A stretch of DNA of 64,000 nucleotides, taken from assembly GCA_030765045.1 (NCBI GenBank), contig CM060965.1, positions 26,371,435-26,435,434 on the forward strand. The letters run 5' to 3'. The notes under the pieces were generated by a model, which saw nothing but the letters and a program-made list of their open reading frames with translations, ran no database searches and was not told where the DNA came from. The stretch comes from Tenodera sinensis (taxonomy: Eukaryota > Arthropoda > Insecta > Mantodea > Mantidae). Shown here piece by piece: positions 1 through 42,399 of this stretch. The translations under genes were made by a program, and so were the position numbers. The stretch's first letter is position 1. Each line of letters begins with the position of its first letter.

Positions 1-430
1 AAAATGAACAACAATGATCCATTTCACAAAAGTTTTAAGTTTTCTGAAACTCACACACATAACAAGGAATACCTCCGAAAAGGTTCACCTTACAAGAAAA
101 TTTATTTAGACATAAATTGTGTATTTTAGCAAGATCTACATTTTTTGTGTAGTATGATTTAGTCTATCTCTAATGGTTTACCAGTTATGCAAAAGTCATC
201 CAGAGTAAATACGACTACAGGGCCAATAGCCAGAAAATTCAAGATACACATTTCATTTGTCATAAAAATATCTCAAATATATGACATTTTAATCAAAATT
301 GTTAGAGCCATTTTCAAGAAAATCAAAATTTTTAAAAAATATTCCATGTAAAGGGTAGTTTAGGGTGGGGCTATTTTCCTCAAAAACTTTGTGTTGCATC
401 CTTGAAAGACATTAAACTTAAATACCAAAA
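1..430 (-). repeat. Family X repeat, reverse-oriented, cut by window edge
   Basis: This stretch matches, in reverse complement, a non-coding repeat seen again near 22.9-24.1, 26.35-26.7, 31.2-31.7, 56.1-58.0 and 59.9-61.9 kb. Shared words include segments around 'aatggtttaccagttatgca' and 'gaccttttcgagatattcc'-like blocks. No open reading frame is shared among copies. It is called family X throughout this annotation; its class is not recognised. Confidence 0.75.
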
Positions 431-1015
431 TCTCGACATCAAATTTTTGGGTGGAATAAAATGCCTCCCCTACTTAACAGTAAAGAAAGTTAAAGGTGAT
501 GCACATGAGAGAGCCATCATCATAATATCAGAGAAGATATATATTTTATTAAAAACTGGAAACTGCTTAATGAATTATAATGTTCTGCCAACGGACAATG
601 CAAATAAATCCAAAACATTGTTTGATAGCTCAAAAATAATTTTTATTCATGCAACTCATGATAGAATTTAGGAATAAGCTGAAGATGGGTGCAAAGGTGC
701 TTGAAATTCTTTTTGTTGAAATATAATGTGTTAATAGTGTTTAAGTTCATTTTATTTATCTTTGAAATAATTTTTCCCCCCAAAATATGTTGGAATATAG
801 ATCTTTTTTGTGTATATCCCTTCTATTGATATTTCTTTCATTTACTCCCATTGGAAACAACAGTTTTGTTAGGTAGCATTGGCTATCTTTGTGGGTACGT
901 TTTCATTTATATTGTTTATTTTTTGCAATCGTAGTGATAATTTTGTCATTCTAACCCTCTTATGTAGAAATTTAGAATGGTGTGTCTCCATAAGTTTTGT
1001 TTTTAATATTTGCAG
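431..1015. other. PPIL2 intron sequence, no feature seen
   Basis: AT-rich sequence between the family X copy and the first visible PPIL2 exon. It ends in a polypyrimidine-poor but valid acceptor (tttgcag). The 89-codon open frame at 402-671 has no family resemblance and begins inside family X, so it is not called. Confidence 0.5.
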
Positions 1016-33983
<32,968 letters not shown>

Positions 33984-34540
33984 TGTTGAAAATATTTAAA
34001 AATATTTGTGAATATTATTTGTACATTACTTTTACATTATCTTATTTATACCTCTGTATATTGATGTTACATGGTAATTAACTGAATACTATTCTTTGAT
34101 TTGTGATGACAATATGACCAGTTTGAATTTAAGGGTGAATTACTGCTTTATTTATCAAGTGAGGAGGTGCCATGTAGGTGTATGTCTATCAAGACAAGTT
34201 TGTGGGAAATGAGGAAAGTGTGTCTTCCATCCAAACTACCATGCCATCAACTCATGGCACCAGGGAGGCTGCGCACACAGTGCCCATCTGCCAACACTCC
34301 ATTCCCTGTGTGGCCAGTAGTAGAACTATTTCGCACTATGTGAAGCAACCAAGGCAGTTAACCATTCATTGCATTGTTTAGCGGGGCTCTAATGACCTAG
34401 CTGTCGACGGGCCCTCAAACCCTAATCACTCACTTACTCATGCATTGTTTAGCAGTGCCGATAAGTTGTATATCAGTGTATTTGCTTGAGATATGGCACA
34501 ATTTAGTACAGTACAAAGAGTATTAATTTGCAGCCATTTC
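33984..34540. other. PPIL2 3' UTR and flank
   Basis: AT-rich to about 34150, which probably includes the 3' UTR. No feature is recognised after that; the frame at 34178-34381 is unsupported. Confidence 0.4.
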
Positions 34541-36430
34541 ATAAAATACGAATAGCGTGCTCAGGGTAGTAGAGCGTTTAGGAAAAGGTTTCCTTACATT
34601 GACCCGCCCAATAGAGGTGTAGCGCATAAAATAGTCCATAAATTCAGTACTACAGGATCAGTACTAGGCCAGAAATTAAAGTGAAGACAGCACATTCTGA
34701 CAGAAGTAAAACTTGATGCTATCAGTGCTCAATTAGAGCAATTGCCCCAAAAGTCTGTAAGTTAACACAGCAAGCAGGTGTCAGTCATGCTCAGCACAGA
34801 ATGCCACAAAATGCTAAAATTGTGAGGTAATATAAAACAGCCGAAGTGCAAGCCTTAAAGGACAGGGATCCCCAGACTATACTCTGTTCATTTAGAGATT
34901 AGAGGAGACGTAAACAAAGCCACATGCGTTTTGACCACAGCACGCTCTCTTGACGCTTTCGCCGTGTAAATAGTCCCTTGAAGAAATACTGTTACTAAGG
35001 TCTGAAATGTCACTTAATGTTTGCTAAAGCATGAACAAAGTGTACTAAGCATAGCTAAAGTGTAAGAATACGCAGTTAAGTGAATCTGTAACCAGCCTAA
35101 TTCATTCTGCGCGCGCATTACTCAGTATGACAGTGACATGGCGGAACAAGTGAGTGTTGTAAAACATAAGCGCGGCAAACCGTTGCGAAGTGGTGAAAAG
35201 ACAACAATATTGAACGTATTTAACAAGTTCTGCGAGAAATATACCGAACTTGCTATCGAAGACGTGATGAAATTAACATCCGAGTTTACCGGTGTGTCAA
35301 TTGCAAGTATTTACAGTATACACAAAGAAAAATCGTCAGTTGGTGAAGATACCGGTAAAAAGCGACCACGTGCCAGATAAATGGTGGATGTAGTTTGCAA
35401 CGAATTTGTGAGATCTGCAATCCGTCGAAAAGTTCACCAGTTCTTTGTTAACAATGAACCCCGATCTTAAACAAAGTGCTGTTGGCAGTTAACTCTGATC
35501 CCGATCTTCCAGATTTAAAACGAGCTTCCCTCCACAAGCTGCTTCTGGAGATTGGTTTCGAGATTGTGAGCAGGAAATGAAAAAGTGTTATTGTGGACAG
35601 AGAAGACATAAGTAGCAGTTAATTTCCATGTGCTATATGTTAATTGGATCAAGTAAATATATCCTTTTAGAAATGTAAAATGCATATTATACCTACGCGT
35701 AGCGGCAGGTAACTGTGTTGCATCATTGTGAAAGCACGTGGCTGCGGAGTGATACAAACCGGTGCTTTGTTTATATCTCCTCTAATCTCTTGATGAACAG
35801 AGTATAGAATAAGATTTTGCGCCTGGTTTCTTGAATCTGTGTATGTTGGTATCGTAAACCTGCAGTAAAGGCGAGGCGTGGTTTCCTATCAGTGGACACA
35901 TTAACATGCAAAATAATCGCTACTGGGCAACAGAAAATCCAAGACTCATATGTGAAAATGTGTTACACGATCCTAAGGTCACATATGGTGTGCCGTGAGT
36001 GCAACAGGAATCAGTGGTCCTGTTTTCTTTCACGAAACCATTAATGCAGAATGATACAAAGCAATAATTTTGGAACAGTTTTTCAGGCAACTGACTGATA
36101 AACGAACACATGGTGTGTTTTAACAAGCTACGTTCCATACAGCTCGGACTTCATTGCGTGTTATTGCTGACAGGTTAATAGTAGTGTAGGAAAGTGGCCC
36201 TCTAGATCCCCAGATTTAACGCTCTGCGATTATTATTTGTGGGGCACTGTAAAAGACAGGGTATATAAAACAAATCCCCGAACTTTAGATGAACTTCAAC
36301 ATAATATATGGGAAGAAATAGATAACATCTCACAAGAAGAGTTAATGAAAACGTGTTAAGACACTGCAACATTGTCTCATAGCACAAGGAGAATACTTTT
36401 AACACCTTCTTTGAAAAAAGTAAGCAATGT
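34540..36430 (+). pseudogene. IS630/Tc1/mariner-type DDE transposase, split by 34877-35807
   Basis: The left part encodes FRKRFPYIDPPNRGVAHKIV, FSTTGSVLGQKLK and then LDAISAQLEQLPQKSV, an HTH region. The right part encodes IRFCAWFLESV, AVSATGISGPVFFHETINAE and, near 36190-36330, WPSRSPDLTLCDYYLWGTVK, with the last catalytic Asp in SPDL..CDYYLW. The two halves line up across the insertion. Multiple stops make it a dead copy. This kind of transposase is widespread in arthropods and is often annotated there as a hypothetical protein. Confidence 0.7.
34877..35807 (+). mobile_element. DNA transposon with 44-bp inverted repeats, partial transposase
   Basis: The ends CTATACTCTGTTCAT... and its reverse (35764-35807) match over about 44 bases with few differences; the TATA at each end allows a TA target duplication. 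Inside, 35138-35380 encodes MAEQVSVVKHKRGKPLRSGE with an HTH-like region (TTILNVFNKF). Later frames show RSAIRRKVHQFFVNNEPRS and LLLEIGFEIVSRK, but no catalytic domain. It looks like a non-autonomous deletion form, inserted in the 34540-36430 transposase. Confidence 0.7.
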
Positions 36431-36445
36431 AAACACACATTAGAT

Positions 36446-36633
36446 AAGAGGTAGAACTGGAACTTAAAAATTCAATGCCACAACTGGGATTTGAACCACA
36501 GGTCTGTGGTTCAAATCCCAGTTGTGGCATTGAATTTTTAAGTTCCAGTTCTACCTCTTAAACTTTGCCCACACACGGCTTGTGTGTTTAAAAACACCAA
36601 CAGTAAGTTTGTTGGCATAAATAAATATTAATT
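36446..36633 (+). repeat. SINE foldback with perfect 57-bp palindrome arms
   Basis: Bounded by ACACATTAGAT (36435-36445 and 36634-36644). Arms 36445-36501 and 36504-36560 are perfect inverted copies with a 2-base spacer. The forward part continues to the usual SINE end (ggcataaataaat). Confidence 0.9.
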
Positions 36634-36644
36634 ACACATTAGAT

Positions 36645-36806
36645 GTTTGTAATAATGAATAATGTTTCTAGTTAGTCATCCGCGTTCAACTGCTGGCCGC
36701 ACAGAGAGTGGAGTGTTGGTGGACATGCACTGTGTGCTCCGCCATCACATTGTCACAAGGAGTGGGTCTGTTCAAATTGATGGCACAGTACATAAACATT
36801 TTGTTT
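36645..36806. other. Short spacer before the LTR element
   Basis: About 160 bp without a feature. It ends in AATC (36807-36810), one side of the LTR element's target duplication. Confidence 0.5.
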
Positions 36807-36810
36807 AATC

Positions 36811-37354
36811 TGGTGCTGTTTTTATAAAGATTATTACATAGCAGCAGGAATAATGTTCTTACTGGAAGATGGAATAGTGTGATAGCAGACGCGATTCCTA
36901 TCTTCAGGGTTGTGGTAACAGAATGGAATGCATAAATCAATGTTCCTTTATCACAAGATATTTATTCATTAACACTTTGTTATTTTACACTCTCAGCACC
37001 ATATTAATTAATCAAAGACTTTCACAATTTTGATTTAGTAGAATCTACACTGGATAAAAGTTTGGTGAAAGTTCCATGTTCACACACTACCAAAAAACAC
37101 GTCCTTTCATCTTGAGCATACAGACGCTAATGAAAATAGTCCTTGGCGTCTCTCTGACGCAACACCGCCATTCTTTTGTATTCATCCACGCAAATAGTTT
37201 TTGTTGGTTGAACACAAAGTGACAAGAAAACATTGGCTATCCTGAATATTAAAAATAAGTCCCTGATACACCCAAACAAGAACTAGAAATTTATACACTC
37301 TTAGAAAAACATTTATATGAATGATTTTCTATCAGGGCCCAATATTCTGTCTCA
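36811..37354 (-). repeat. LTR (3' LTR of minus-strand element)
   Basis: 544 bp, begins TGGTGCTG and ends GTCTCA, nearly identical to 41186-41730. Only scattered differences and one or two single-base indels are visible, implying a fairly recent insertion. Confidence 0.95.
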
Positions 37355-37539
37355 TATGCCCCTTGTTTTGTTTTTCAAGTTGTCACCTATATTTACAATC
37401 TTGAAACACAATACAATACTTCTCCCTACTCCTATGATTCAATCACTTTGTACAATTTTTTTTTTTTTTTTTTTACAGTCTTCTTCACTGTTTGTCTTTG
37501 TCTTTTGTTTTGGCATGATACAGCATGTCTTTATAAATT

Positions 37540-37880
37540 TCACATATTCAATTACTACACAATACATTCAGTTATTATACAATACATATTCAGTTATTGT
37601 ACAACACATTTGGTTACTACACAACATGTCCAATTATTATACAATACATATTCAGTTATTGTACAATATATCCTGCTATCACACCACATATGTTCTGTTA
37701 TTATACAATACATATTCAGTTATTACACAATACACATTCAGTTTTTGTACAACACATTTAGTTATTACTCAACATATCCAGTTATTACACAATATATCCA
37801 GTTATCATACAATACATATTCAGTTATTGTACAACACATATTCAGTTCTTATACAACACATACTCAGTCATTGTACATTT
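37540..37880. repeat. 20-22 bp tandem repeat in LTR element 3' region
   Basis: About 15 units of the type attatacaatacatattcagt, varying in length (20 or 22) and sequence. The open frames across it (37317-37904 and 37448-37882) come from the repeat. It lies in the non-coding part of the LTR element, 0.2 kb from the 3' LTR. Confidence 0.9.
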
Positions 37881-38634
37881 GACATTGACACAAATATAAT
37901 TTAAGTGTATCATGGTTTATTATGTGGTTTTTTGACTTGTATTCATTGCTATGAGGAGAGAAAAACAGGATACAAATTTTGAGCTAATGATTATGATCAT
38001 GTTTATGGCAATATTTTACTCAGTTCTTTGCCTTCTTTGTCTTATAAGCTTATGTATAGGCAGGTTGTTGAGTCGGTTCTTAAACTCTGATGTTACTAAT
38101 GGTACTATTTTTCTTAATTGGGTTATTATACATTGCTGTTTGGTTCAACATTTCTTCGAGCTTAGCATTGGCTATATTCATCTTAATTCATGGGCATTGT
38201 TTTTCTGATTATGGTTTTCCTCACTTCACTAATTGTCACTTCTTTGTCTCTTATTTCTATGAGAGAAAACTTCTATACTTATAATTATTCTGTAATTGTA
38301 TTATTTTTCTTCTCAATTTACCCTCGACATCTTTGTGTCGAAATATTATATCTTTGTCATCGTAATTGATTCCTTTTTATTTTTTGTTCCTGACATCCTT
38401 ATGTCAAAAACATATTATCTTCCGTCGCTATGATTCATTTCTTTAATGACAATCAGTGTTCTCATCTGTCTTTGTTGACAATGCTCTTTGTGGTCGATAT
38501 AGCCAATGACTGTGTTGGTTTTCTTCCTTGTTGTAATTCCTAATCTGAACATAATTTTCTATAAGTAACCCATTAAAAATTGTTATCTTCCTTCATCTCT
38601 ACTACTCCTGCCTTACACATTCGTTGGCAAAGAC

Positions 38635-38790
38635 TATTTGGTCCTTTCTTTGTATGGCTTTAATTTATTTTTATGGTATCTTCCTACCAACTTGCCATTT
38701 GTATTCTGTAGCTCATACGTGTGGTCACCCAGCTGTTTTGTTATGACCAGTGGTTCCATCTTTCTCTCTGTGTAGCCATCATGGTGTCGA
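38635..38790 (-). pseudogene. Integrase C-terminal tail (pol remnant)
   Basis: Minus-strand frame: YTERKMEPLVITKQLGDHTY followed by ELQNTNGKLVGRYHKNKLKP and YKERTK, then a stop. This resembles the end of Ty3/Gypsy integrases (GPYxVxKxLGxxTYELxxxxGxxxGxxHxxxLKPY). It follows gag by only about 90 bases, which marks the 3' side of the pol deletion. Confidence 0.7.
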
Positions 38791-38865
38791 TGTCAATTGT
38801 AAGTTGCTGAGATTTTGTTGTTTGTCATCTAGCCAGTTGGGACGAACTTAGTTGTTGTAATTTCC

Positions 38866-40917
38866 CTAAGTGTTGGTGGTGGTGATTGTTTCTGTATTCT
38901 GTGCAGCATCTGCCCTATTTGGCACATTTTCATCTACTTCCTGCTGTCTTATGTTGTCAGTGTACCATTGGTCTCTGCCCCTTTGGCGTGAACCTCTGTC
39001 GTATGACGGTCTGTGGTTGTTCAAGTGTTCCCTACTGAATCGTATGTGATTCACTTGATGGGTATGGTCTCCTGGTCTTCCACGATCATATGTATATGTT
39101 CTGTATCTCGATTCACCATTCGGTATTGTGTCGTGGTACCGCTGTTTTGTGTTCTCCATCCTCTCGCCATGATTATGTGGTTGTGGGAAATGGTGTGCCC
39201 CTCTCCCCCTTTCATGGGTGCTCCTAGTATTTCTATGTTCTCCCTCACTCTGGTTGTTCGTAGCCGTGTTCCGGTTTAAGATGGGTGAGTTTGGGTGACC
39301 GTTCCTATGTCTATGCTCATTAGGCCGACCATTTTGTGTTTCGAAGGCTGTCAGCAATTCTATCATATCTGCAAAATCTACTGGCCTCGCAACAATTAAC
39401 CCTGTTCTCACTGTGTCTGGGGAATGTCTTGTTATGCTGGTAATTAGTTCTGCTTCCGACAAGTTGGGGTCTAATAGCTTTCCTTTGTTGGCTATTTTCA
39501 TGAAATAATCGACTAGCGATAACCCTTTGGTTGGATCATATCTACCTGTCGCTAGCTCTACCCTAGTTTGGTTTTGCTTAGCTGGGCCCCAATACCTTGA
39601 TAGGAATAAATTTCTGAATGAGCTATACGACTCATGACCAGCTAGTGTTAACCTGAGCCATTCTAACGCCTTGTTTCTTAAGCTTTTCTTAACTATCATC
39701 ATCCTAAGCTCATTTGGTATCCTTTTCACTTTAAAATATTCTTCCATCTCTTTAACAAAGAGTTTTGGATCGTCTCCCTTCTCCTCGTCAAATGTAGGTG
39801 GTGTGATTTCATGTAATATGCTGTTGGTGTAACATGTGTTGTGTGTCGTGTCATTGTTTGGTTGTGAACCTCTTTCTCTGTATGGTGAGTCAACATTTTG
39901 TACATTATTCAAGTAACTCTCATCTTGTACATTACTTACATCTAAATCATCTTGCCTTTGTAATGCATTCACAACATCATTTACATTAGCCAAACTTTCT
40001 TTCCCTTTTTTCATTTCTTCACAAATTGATTTTAAATCATTCTTTATTTCTAAGTGGCTTTGTTTCATATCATTTATAGCATCCTGTTGTGAATGCATCA
40101 CATCATTCATTGTCTTAATTTTAGGAATTACAATTTGTTCTACAGTTTCATTAATAATGTCTTTCCTTACTACCTCAATCTCTTTCCTTAATTCCTCAGT
40201 TATTCCTGCTTTTACATTTGTAATCTTACAGTCTACACTTGTATTACATTCTGTTATTTCATCTCTACATCTAGCAATTTCTTCTTCTAACACAATCTTA
40301 TTCTCTCTCATCTCTGATTCTATCTTTCCCATCCTATCTCCTACGATTTCTATCCTAGCTTCTAAGGCTTCCTTTGTTTCATTTAAGTTTTTATGTACTA
40401 ATTTTAAATTAGTTTCCATTACTTTTATGTTTTCCTTACACTCCTGTCTTCCTAATTCTATTTTCTGTTCTAAGTTCTGTCTTCTTAATTCCATTTTCTG
40501 TTCTAAGTTCTGTCTCACTTCCTCCATTTTCTGACCTATTTCTTTTTTATTATTTTCCAAGTCCTCTCTCACTCCCTCTATTTTCTGACCTAAACTTTGT
40601 TCTATGTCCTGTTTTAATTCTGCCCTATTCTGTTCCATTTTCTGACCTAGACTTTGTTCTATGTCCTGATTTAATTCTGCCCTATTCTGTTCCATTTTCT
40701 GACCTAAACTTTGTTCCAGTCTTTCAAACATGATCATCATTAACCTTTGGTCTTTGCTTATTTCCACCTGTTCCTCACTTTCTAATTCTACCTGATAACT
40801 AGGCCTATCTGCCCCTTCCCCCACTCCTGTTTCTATCTCTTTTCGCGACATTTTAATTTCTTTATTCAATTCATTTAAGGTTAAAAGTCCCACTACTTTG
40901 CCGCTTCTCAGTAACAT
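38866..40917 (-). CDS. Gag-like structural protein of LTR element
   Basis: 683 codons without interruption, starting MLLRSGKVVG. Residues about 70-330 are a long charged coiled coil with tandem copies of QSLGQKMEQNRAEL-type units. Residues about 365-545 match the retrotransposon gag capsid region (ITPPTFDEEKGDDPKLFVKE, ALEWLRLTLAG, FRNLFLSRYWGP, GLSLVDYFMKIANKGKLL). The C-terminus is rich in Arg, His and Gly with no CCHC knuckle seen, so nucleic acid binding would rest on the basic tail. The preserved frame in a pol-less copy suggests recent insertion or use in trans. Confidence 0.85.
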   Translation of the reverse strand: MLLRSGKVVGLLTLNELNKEIKMSRKEIETGVGEGADRPSYQVELESEEQVEISKDQRLMMIMFERLEQSLGQKMEQNRAELNQDIEQSLGQKMEQNRAELKQDIEQSLGQKIEGVREDLENNKKEIGQKMEEVRQNLEQKMELRRQNLEQKIELGRQECKENIKVMETNLKLVHKNLNETKEALEARIEIVGDRMGKIESEMRENKIVLEEEIARCRDEITECNTSVDCKITNVKAGITEELRKEIEVVRKDIINETVEQIVIPKIKTMNDVMHSQQDAINDMKQSHLEIKNDLKSICEEMKKGKESLANVNDVVNALQRQDDLDVSNVQDESYLNNVQNVDSPYRERGSQPNNDTTHNTCYTNSILHEITPPTFDEEKGDDPKLFVKEMEEYFKVKRIPNELRMMIVKKSLRNKALEWLRLTLAGHESYSSFRNLFLSRYWGPAKQNQTRVELATGRYDPTKGLSLVDYFMKIANKGKLLDPNLSEAELITSITRHSPDTVRTGLIVARPVDFADMIELLTAFETQNGRPNEHRHRNGHPNSPILNRNTATNNQSEGEHRNTRSTHERGRGAHHFPQPHNHGERMENTKQRYHDTIPNGESRYRTYTYDRGRPGDHTHQVNHIRFSREHLNNHRPSYDRGSRQRGRDQWYTDNIRQQEVDENVPNRADAAQNTETITTTNT

Positions 40918-41185
40918 AAAAAATGGAAATAAAATATATGTGAAAACAAAAAATTTTGATCCTACTTCCTTTTCCGTTGGTTCTTCGTCCAGTTATTTAC
41001 GTCTCCTGGGTAGTTGGCTTCGCTAGATGATCTCCGGTGTTTTTCCCGCGTTGATTCTCCGTGTATCGATGTTCTGACGTATCGTTGATATCAAACGATG
41101 GTCTAATGGCGTCTTTTGATGTTTTATCGTACTCGTAATTTTGCATTCCATTCTAAATTCGAGTTCCACGTTGGGTAAGCCATTT

Positions 41186-41730
41186 TGGTGCTGTTTTTAT
41201 AAAGATTATTACATAGCAGCAGGAATAATGTTCTTACTGGAAGATGAAATAGTGTGATAGCAGACGCGATTCCTATCTTCAGGGTTGTGGTAACAGAATG
41301 GAATGCATAAATCAATGTTCCTTTATCACAAGATATTTATTCATTAACACTTTGTTATTTTACACTCTCAGCACCATATTAATTAATCAAAGACTTTCAC
41401 AATTTTGATTTAGTAGAATCTACACTGGATAAAAGTTTGGTGAAAGTTCCATGTTCACACACTACCAAAAAACACGTCCTTTCATCTTGAGCATACAGAC
41501 GCTAATGAAAATAGTCCTTGGCGTCTCTCTGACGCAACACCGCCATTCTTTTGTATTCATCCGCGCAAATAGTTTTTGTTGGTTGAACACAAAGTGACAA
41601 GAAAACATTGGCTATCCTGAATATTAAAAATAAGTCCCTGATACTCCCAAACAAGAACTAGAAATTTATACACTCTTAAAAAAAACATTTATATGAACGA
41701 TTTTCTATCAGGGCCCAATATTCTGTCTCA
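41186..41730 (-). repeat. LTR (5' LTR of minus-strand element)
   Basis: 545 bp partner of 36811-37354, ending at AATC (41731-41734). Transcription of the element would start here and run leftwards. Confidence 0.95.
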
Positions 41731-41839
41731 AATCAAATCACAAACTAACATAATTTAGTGATACTATTTTTGTTCCTTGTTTAAATAACAGTATGTATTC
41801 CAAAGATCCATTGCTCTCATCAGCTATAGATTGACTTCT

Positions 41840-41875
41840 ACAGCTGATGAAGAGGACATGTCCACTAAAGATGTA
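41840..41875 (+). other. Hammerhead-like motif, degraded
   Basis: CTGATGA (41844-41850), an extra A, then GAGGAC..GTCCAC that can pair in part, then TAAA where GAAA is expected. The order fits, but the key G is lost. Confidence 0.35.
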
Positions 41876-42025
41876 CTTTTATTTTAAAAGCAAGTGAAAT
41901 AGTGTCACTAAATAATGTTAGTTTATGATTTTATTCTAAAACTTAGCTGTCTCTCTCTTTAAAAAATAATGTACTTGTGACTTCTTCTAATGCCCACTTT
42001 GTTAACCATTTTCAAGGTGACAAAC

Positions 42026-42394
42026 ATCTATAAGTTAATTTAATTTAAAAGGTGAGTCAATTAATAACACTAAACAACACTTACAATATAATTTTCCAGA
42101 ACACGTTTCGAGTATTTAATTTCGACATTCCTCAGAAAGATATTTTCAGCAATCCCTTGAACCATTACCAGAAGAAACATCAGAAGAAGGATCGCCATCC
42201 GCACCATGAAACACCATGGAAACCCAGTTATTGTCCGGTTGATAATGAAGGAAAGTTGACCTTCAAAACACGTTCCGGAAAATTATAATGTAAGTGTTGT
42301 TTAGTGTTATTAATTGACTCACCTTTTAAATTAAATTTATTTTACAACACTGTTTTCAAACTTCTATGAAAGGAAGATCTATAAGTTAATTTAA
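42026..42394. repeat. Foldback element flanked by 18-bp direct repeats
   Basis: Inverted arms of about 60 bp (from aaaaggtgagtcaattaata at 42047 and its reverse ending at about 42326) surround about 160 bp. Both sides carry ATCTATAAGTTAATTTAA (42026-42043 and 42377-42394). On the minus strand the left arm reads CTGAGGA ... ctcGAAACGTGTTC, again hammerhead-like but without a good stem II. Confidence 0.6.
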
Positions 42395-42399
42395 GCCTC

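Larger units (their letters stand above)
36811..41730 (-). mobile_element. LTR retrotransposon (Ty3/Gypsy-like), gag intact, most of pol deleted
   Basis: Two 544/545-bp LTRs (TG...CA) are flanked by a 4-bp duplication AATC (36807-36810 and 41731-41734). On the minus strand, four bases after the 5' LTR, comes TGGCTTACCCAACGTGG, a candidate primer binding site. A purine run (acaaaacaagggg) lies just before the 3' LTR. Between them are a 683-codon gag (40917-38866), then about 40 residues of integrase C-terminus (near 38770-38640) and about 1.3 kb non-coding with a tandem repeat. Protease, reverse transcriptase, RNase H and the integrase core are missing, so it would need proteins from a relative. 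Confidence 0.9.

Noticed and set aside
402..671. 89-codon frame as a possible PPIL2 upstream exon
   Set aside because: It begins inside family X and has no similarity to the U-box or linker; no splice sites frame it.
37317..37904. Open frames of 195 and 144 codons, hydrophobic and Tyr/Thr/His-rich
   Set aside because: They run through the 20-22 bp tandem repeat of the LTR element and are antisense to it.
38866..40917. Host coiled-coil protein gene
   Set aside because: The frame lies exactly between two LTRs and has a gag capsid region, so it belongs to the retroelement.
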